Below, piece after piece: positions 57,781 to 64,000 of a stretch of DNA of 64,000 nucleotides. The stretch covers positions 234,060 to 298,059 of the forward strand of contig BCHH01000020.1 in NCBI GenBank assembly GCA_001599595.1, in the 5' to 3' direction. Made by a program: the position numbers and the translations under genes. Source of the stretch: Beverwykella pulmonaria (taxonomy: Eukaryota; Ascomycota; Dothideomycetes; Pleosporales; Melanommataceae). Within the stretch, counting starts at the first letter, position 1. The number at the start of each line of letters is the position of its first letter. The notes under the pieces are model-generated. The model did no database searches. It saw only the letters and a program-made list of their open reading frames with translations, and had not been told where the DNA came from.

Positions 57781-58442
57781 ATGGCGTCGTCACTAAGACC
57801 CTCTACCATTGCCGCCATCACGGCCGGCACCATTGTCACCGGCCTCGTCGCATACGCCATCTACTTTGACCACCGGCGGCGGACCGACCCCAACTTCCGC
57901 AAAGAGCTGAAGCGCGAATCGAAGCGCCAGGCGCGCGCCGCAAAGGAGGCGGCCGAGGCCCATGGCAAGGAGCAGAGGCAGGCCATCCGGGACGCCGTCG
58001 CGCGGGCCAATGAAGAGGGCTTCCCCAAGGACCCAGAGGAAGTGGAGGCATATTTCATGCAGGAGGTCGCCCAGGGAGAGGCCCTCTGCCAGCAGGGTAT
58101 GGCTATGCTTTCCAATGCTCGAACAGCGCGGACATGACAGAATGACGGCGCTGACCATGTGTACAGGTGCGGATAATGTGGAAGCGGCCCTCTGTTTCTA
58201 CCGTGCTTTGAAGGTCTATCCCAACCCGCGAGAGCTGATCAACATCTACGACAAGACTGTGCCCAAGGTAGGCCCGCTTTCTTGGGGACATGCCCAGAAT
58301 ATTCGCTAACACGCTGCAGCCCGTCCTCGACATCCTGGCTGAGATGATTGCCGTGGACACGAGCATCCCCGTGGGCAGCAAGGCCTCCTCTGACGCCGGC
58401 CTCTCTGCCGACGACAACCCAGGCATCAGCGGAATCGAGTAG
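57781..58442 (+). CDS. TOM20: TOM20, mitochondrial import receptor
   Basis: Outer-membrane receptor for mitochondrial presequences, 179 residues. Exons 57781-58096, 58167-58267 and 58320-58442. An N-terminal signal anchor (about 9-29, [20 protein letters not shown]) is followed by a basic, Arg/Lys/Ala-rich linker and the single TPR-like domain: [34 protein letters not shown] is split by the first intron and restored in phase. The last exon gives [11 protein letters not shown] and a Ser/Asp-rich tail. Length and topology fit fungal Tom20. The codons around the linker are very GC-rich compared with the neighbours, typical of highly expressed genes. Confidence 0.95.
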
Positions 58443-59813
<1,371 letters not shown>

Positions 59814-60127
59814 TGTGTGCGAAAGAAACCGTGGAAAACCAGGGCAGCTCAAAGACAAAGATAAGGGAAATAGAAAAGTTTGTGGTGAGCGAGACGTGGT
59901 TGTGGGTAGGCGAGGATAGGAGAGGGAGCCGTTCTGGAAGCCCTCTGCCCCAAGCACCCCGGTGTCCTGTTGTGGTCCGTCCGCCTACCGCTCGCGGCCG
60001 TGCGTGCTTGAAGCACGTGACGTGGGTTGCCCGCCGGCGTAAAAAAATTCCGACTTCAATAATATTCCCCGTCCACCGCGAAACTTTCCATTTTTCGATT
60101 TCTAGAGCCAAAGAAAAGGCAATCGCA
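59814..60127. promoter_or_regulatory. Divergent promoter with CACGTGACGTGG
   Basis: 314 bp between YPT6 (minus) and NOP53 (plus). CACGTG at 60014-60019 overlaps a TGACGTGG, combining E-box-like and CRE-like cores about 110 bp before the NOP53 start. The factor is not known. Confidence 0.5.
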
Positions 60128-61560
60128 ATGGCGACCGCAGAAGCAGCACCGGCACAGTACAAGCAGCCTTCCCGCAAAGGCAAGAAGGCCTGGCGCAAAA
60201 ATGTCGATGTCTCACAAGTCCAATCCGGCCTCGAGGAAGTGCGGGACCAGATAATCCAAGGGTACAATCCCCTCCCCTCTCTCCCCCTCTACACTCCCTC
60301 ACGGTGCGTATCTAATATCACGCAGAGGAATCATCGCGGAAAAGACCGCCGACCAGCTCTTCACGGTCGACACCGACGGCTCCCCCGCCCTCGCAAAAGC
60401 CTACAATAAGCGCAACAAGCCTCTCAAAGCAGACGAAATTCTCGCTGCGCGCTCTGCCATCCCCGCCGTCAGCTCCCGGAAGCGCCTCGCCGATTTTGCC
60501 GACCCCCGAAGCAAGAAAGCCCGCGTCTCGCACAAGGAATTCGACCGACTGCGTGCGCTGGCATATGGCGGCGACCAGGTGCAAAAAGATGTCGTGCGGA
60601 TAGGCGACCCGGCAGACCATGATCCGTGGGCGGCTGAAGAAGTGAAGGAGGACCCAACGACGTCGTTTCTGGACCCCAAGTTTGTGAAGAGGGAGCCGGT
60701 TACGCTGAAGCAGGCTCCGGTCTCGATGGCGAAGAGTGGGAAACCGATCCCCGCGGTGAGAAAACCAGATGCGGGGAAGAGCTACAATCCCACCGTGTCC
60801 GACTGGGTGTCTCTGATAGAGCGCGAGGGCGACAAGGAGGTCGAGGCGGAGAAGAAGAGACTGAAGGAGGCACAAGAGGAAGCCGAAAGAATGGAACGCG
60901 CCATTGCGGCCGCCGAGGAAGCAGAGCAGGAATCGGACAACAACGAAAGTGCGTGGGAGAGCGAATGGGAGGGCTTCAGCGATGCCGAAGACAAGCTGAA
61001 GGTCAAGAGGCCGGAGCGAAAGACACCAGCCCAACGGAATAAAATCAAGCGCAGAAAAGAGGCGGAGCGGAAAGCGATCCATGACGCAAAGGCGAAGGCG
61101 AAGGAGCAGCAACTACAGCACGTCAAGCAACTCGCCAAGTCTGTCAAGGAGAAAGAGAAGGCCAGAGCTGCGGCTCTCGTCGCTGTAAAGGAGGCTGATT
61201 CCTCTGATGAAGACGGAGAGGTTCTCCGAAGGAAGAGATTCGGCAGACACCCGTAAGTACCAAACTCCACCTGCCCCTCAAAACGCAGTCCCTTCTTTTT
61301 CGGATCCTACCTTCCTACAAAATATGCACTGACTCTGACACAGCATCCCCACCGCCCCCCTGGAAGTCGTCCTTGCCGACGAACTCCAAGACTCTCTCCG
61401 TCGCCTCAAGCCCGAAGGCAACCTTCTGCACGACCGCATGCGCAATATGATCGTCAACGGGAAAGTCGAGTCAAGACGCCAGATCGCGTTCCGCAAGAAG
61501 CCCAAGACAACCGTGACCGAGAAGTGGAGTTACAAGGACTGGACGCTAGACAAGCTATAG
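60128..61560 (+). CDS. NOP53: NOP53, ribosome biogenesis factor
   Basis: Nucleolar 60S assembly factor that brings the Mtr4 helicase/exosome to pre-ribosomes in yeast, 425 residues. Exons 60128-60261, 60326-61252 and 61344-61560, all in phase. Conserved blocks: KGKKAWRKNVDV near the N-terminus, IIQGGIIAEKTADQLFTVD across the first junction, GKSYNPTVSDWVSLI near 220, long Lys/Glu/Arg coiled segments (about 230-370), and the C-terminal VLADELQDSLRRLKPEGNLLHDR and EKWSYKDWTLDKL. The protein is highly charged, as expected. Together with MTR3, 7 kb away, it belongs to the same rRNA-processing pathway, but they are not co-transcribed. Confidence 0.93.
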
Positions 61561-62986
61561 TGGTATGCGGTTGGCTGATGTAGGTTGAGGTAGAATGGGA
61601 GACGTAGATCCAGATAACAAAATCCGTAAGACACGTCAGAGCATGTGAGAGTAGTGTGGTATGTGCATGAGATGCACACATACCTTTGAGCCACCGTCAT
61701 GTGGACGTCTAGTCTCGAAGTCGGATAGGAAGCACGGATGTCCTTGTGCGCAGTCTCGGTTCTAAACATATGAACTCAGGGAGGGTGTGGATAGGAGGCG
61801 CTGGTGCTGAGTCTTTCATGCGCATCCTCGGTCCGGAACAAATCGAAATAAGCCACCACAAAGTCTATCTATGCGCCAGGCCAAACAGCTACATCTGCTT
61901 GGGCAAGCCCCACCTGAATGCTACGTATACGATATATACGTATCCTCAGTCTGTGGGTCTGTATATAAAGTCATCCAAGCTGCTGAATGTTTTCTAAGTA
62001 ACAGGCAAAAGAGATTCATCTGCTTTGGATAAGTTTCATTGGAACACTGCACGATGTTTGCTGGCGAAATTGAGGAAGCTGCCGAGAAGTTCGATGTTTA
62101 CAAATGCCGAAATGCTATTATAAAGTGCAACAGATACAGTGACCTGATTATGCTATGGACTCTCTTCTCAACGTGCATGTCCAGGAGCAAGAATACGCAC
62201 ATGACTGTAGAGGCCGTGCCATCTACTAGACAGTGAGGACACCTTGTATTAAATTAACCATAACGTTTAGCCTCTTCTTTACGCGCATATTCATCGTTGT
62301 GCACAGCTTCCTGTTATTCCTCGTCACCTTGTGCTCCTACTTAGACCTTATACTCTTCTTCTAACGCCAACTCTCTCTCCTCTCTATCTGTTCTCTCTAC
62401 TCTAGCACTCTTTTCGATAGCTTCTATGCGGGTATGTTGTGCATATAGCATGGCCTCTTTTGTTAGATATAATAGTACTTAGTAGAGGTAGATAAATATA
62501 GCAAAAGAGGTGCTGAAAGATGCAGCAGGAATGTTTCAGGTACCTTCCCCTCCTTGCCCCCGCTTAGAATTGTAACCTAGACTAACAATGTTGCTCTGTA
62601 GGCTGAAATACACACTTTAAGGAGCAAAATGCTGAGTTCGCTAAGTTATTAATTCACTACCCTTCTGCTTAGAATTCATGCATTTTACTAAACCCATTAT
62701 GCTAGTCACAGTAAAGTCTAACATGGCTAAATCCATGTACCAAAAAAGTGGTCCTTGGTATAGATCCCTTATCTTCTTGGCCTATTACTAGCATCCAGTA
62801 CCATGTTGTTATGAATTAATTAGCTTAATACGCACATTTTAAGGTTGAAAATAAAAGCAACACACACACTTGCACAATTCCAAGTATCCAAGAACTTTCT
62901 ATAGTTTTTCAATCCAACCAGCTATAAGACAAGACTACAGACAGAAAGAAACGACCCAGGGTATACCGCCAACTCCTCGCAAGTAA
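61561..62986. other. AT-rich intergenic region with a stop-interrupted frame
   Basis: The first 600 bp look like ordinary 3' flank. From about 62.2 kb the DNA is markedly AT- and TA-rich. On the minus strand at about 62250-62440, a Lys/Glu/Arg-rich frame (AIEKSARVER, ALEEEYK, ARKEEAKRYG) is broken by TAA codons where CAA would restore Gln. That is the pattern left by repeat-induced point mutation on an old repeat. No terminal repeats or transposase motif could be identified. Confidence 0.35.
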
Positions 62987-64000
62987 TTACCAAAGTCCAG
63001 AAACCACTCCCTCATCCTCACCAATCACTGGACTATCGCCATGAAGGCGCACTCGATACAGGCAGGTGTGGTCACCACCCCAATTACTGACGACACGCAC
63101 AATGGCGTGAGTGATAGGCTTTAATGCCATTTCTTCAAGGTTGAACGTCTGAATATGGTTTGAACCATCAATATTGTACTCAAACCCACCAAGACACACG
63201 TAACCCTTAGGGCTGTCGCCCTGGCGGCAGCCACGAGGTTCCCGCTGCAGAGGCTCCGTCATCTTCACCCACAGCTCGATGGACTTGGGAGCTGTCGATA
63301 CCTGGCGCTGGGGAGCAGCATCGCGCGGCAGATGCTCGATAGTGACCTGTGTTGGATAGACGGGATGAGCAAGGACGACGGCAAGCTGGGCGCGGCCAGT
63401 CTTCAGTTTCCGGTCAGCGGCAGCGCACCAGCACTCTCCGGGCTCCTCCCATTTCTGGAGGGCAGCAATGGGTGGGCGCCGGCCGGGAATGTGAAACAGG
63501 CTTCTGTAGAGTGTTGCTAGAGGCTTGTTGGAATCGAGGTTTGTCGGCGATGTGTTACGGGGATCAATTCGGGCGCCAAGGCCAGTTGAGAAGTAGTTGA
63601 CCTTGCGGAGATTAAGCTCAGCATTGATGACCAAGTTCGTGACTGCTAATGACTGAAGGCGGATCTTGTCAAGCGCTGCTGTTCTGACCTCCTCTTTAGC
63701 GGCAGCTTTGATCTCATCGGAAAGTGCTTTCTTGACTTCTGCATACGTGTGCTCGATTCGTTTCGCATTCCTCAGGTAGTGCTCTTCCATGGCGTCCTTT
63801 AACTCTTTCCGTGCGATGACTTGGATCGTCGCCTTAGAATCAGCATGGTCGACTCTTTGCTTCAGCAGGTCCGCTATTTTCGCCTCATTCTTCGAGTAGA
63901 AGTTGTTCCACTCGGCAGTGGGAATGACGCCTTCAGATAAGATCCTGCGAGAGATAGCCTCCCAGAACTCGTCAGGTATCTCCACCTGGCCATCCTTGTT
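62987..64000 (-). CDS. SUN-domain nuclear-envelope protein, partial
   Basis: C-terminal 337 residues of a gene whose start lies beyond the right edge; the frame is open to the last base. The end carries a SUN (Sad1/UNC-84) domain: GECWCAAA, AQLAVVLAHPVYPTQVTIEHLP, APKSIELWVKM, CLGGFEYNIDG, HIQTFNLEE, and a final SNWGGDHTCLYRVRLHGD. Before it is a long charged helical region (KELKDAMEEHYLRNAKRIEH…) suited to the trimeric coiled coil of SUN proteins. SUN proteins cross the inner nuclear membrane and bind KASH partners in the lumen, linking chromatin or spindle pole bodies to the cytoskeleton. The membrane segment would be upstream, outside the window. Confidence 0.9.
   Translation of the reverse strand, partial: NKDGQVEIPDEFWEAISRRILSEGVIPTAEWNNFYSKNEAKIADLLKQRVDHADSKATIQVIARKELKDAMEEHYLRNAKRIEHTYAEVKKALSDEIKAAAKEEVRTAALDKIRLQSLAVTNLVINAELNLRKVNYFSTGLGARIDPRNTSPTNLDSNKPLATLYRSLFHIPGRRPPIAALQKWEEPGECWCAAADRKLKTGRAQLAVVLAHPVYPTQVTIEHLPRDAAPQRQVSTAPKSIELWVKMTEPLQREPRGCRQGDSPKGYVCLGGFEYNIDGSNHIQTFNLEEMALKPITHAIVRVVSNWGGDHTCLYRVRLHGDSPVIGEDEGVVSGLW

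Overview
The window is nuclear DNA of a filamentous ascomycete (Pezizomycotina). Several accessory gene families suggest a Dothideomycete, which is inference. Supporting features are dense genes on both strands, short GT-AG introns with CTAAC/CTGAC-like branch sites, and markers such as GH72 and GH125 enzymes, an Anp1-type mannosyltransferase and a fungal ABCA transporter. All exon models below were built by eye from splice signals, reading phase and recall of family sequences. No alignment or search was run.

Layout. 1-4534: no recognisable gene. 4535-5716 (-): C2H2 zinc-finger regulator. 6559-10419 (-): TRP-like cation channel in about 17 exons, five of them 16-28 nt. 10712-12414 (+): unrecognised acidic-tailed protein with internal repeats. 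12442-13106 (-): broken flavin monooxygenase remnant. 13411-14805 (-): kinase-like protein. 15823-20920 (-): ABCA transporter. 21895-23855 (-): La-domain protein. 24388-25472 (+): inositol polyphosphate kinase. 25664-27224 (-): CLP1. 28027-29788 (+): GH125 mannosidase. 30381-31138 (-): POP4. 31402-33377: a single-pass membrane protein and a truncated duplicate of it. 33573-37921 (-): large fungal-specific protein of unknown function. 38149-39549 (-): quinone oxidoreductase. 40383-41890 (-): GH72 glucanosyltransferase. 42659-47645 (-): Gea/GBF-type Arf GEF. 48503-50321 (-): Anp1/Mnn9-family mannosyltransferase. 52555-53690 (+): MTR3. 54220-54765 (-): small HTH/Myb-like protein. 55317-57487 (-): EXO84. 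57781-58442 (+): TOM20. 58930-59813 (-): YPT6/Rab6. 60128-61560 (+): NOP53. 62987-64000 (-): SUN-domain protein cut by the window edge.

Two themes run through the housekeeping part. One is RNA processing and ribosome maturation (CLP1, POP4, MTR3, NOP53, La protein). The other is secretion and cell wall (Arf GEF, Rab6, EXO84, Anp1-type transferase, GH72, GH125). The accessory stretches (about 10.7-15 kb and 31.4-38 kb) hold repeats, remnants and lineage-specific genes.

The most unusual signal is the TRP-like channel gene. Its pore region is split into exons of 16, 19, 17 and 28 nt, and two neighbouring introns (8128-8187 and 8204-8277) are recognisable copies of each other over about 50 nt. 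The exons flanking them are not similar. This is what a recently multiplied intron (an introner-like element) would look like. No complete new multi-gene system was recognised.
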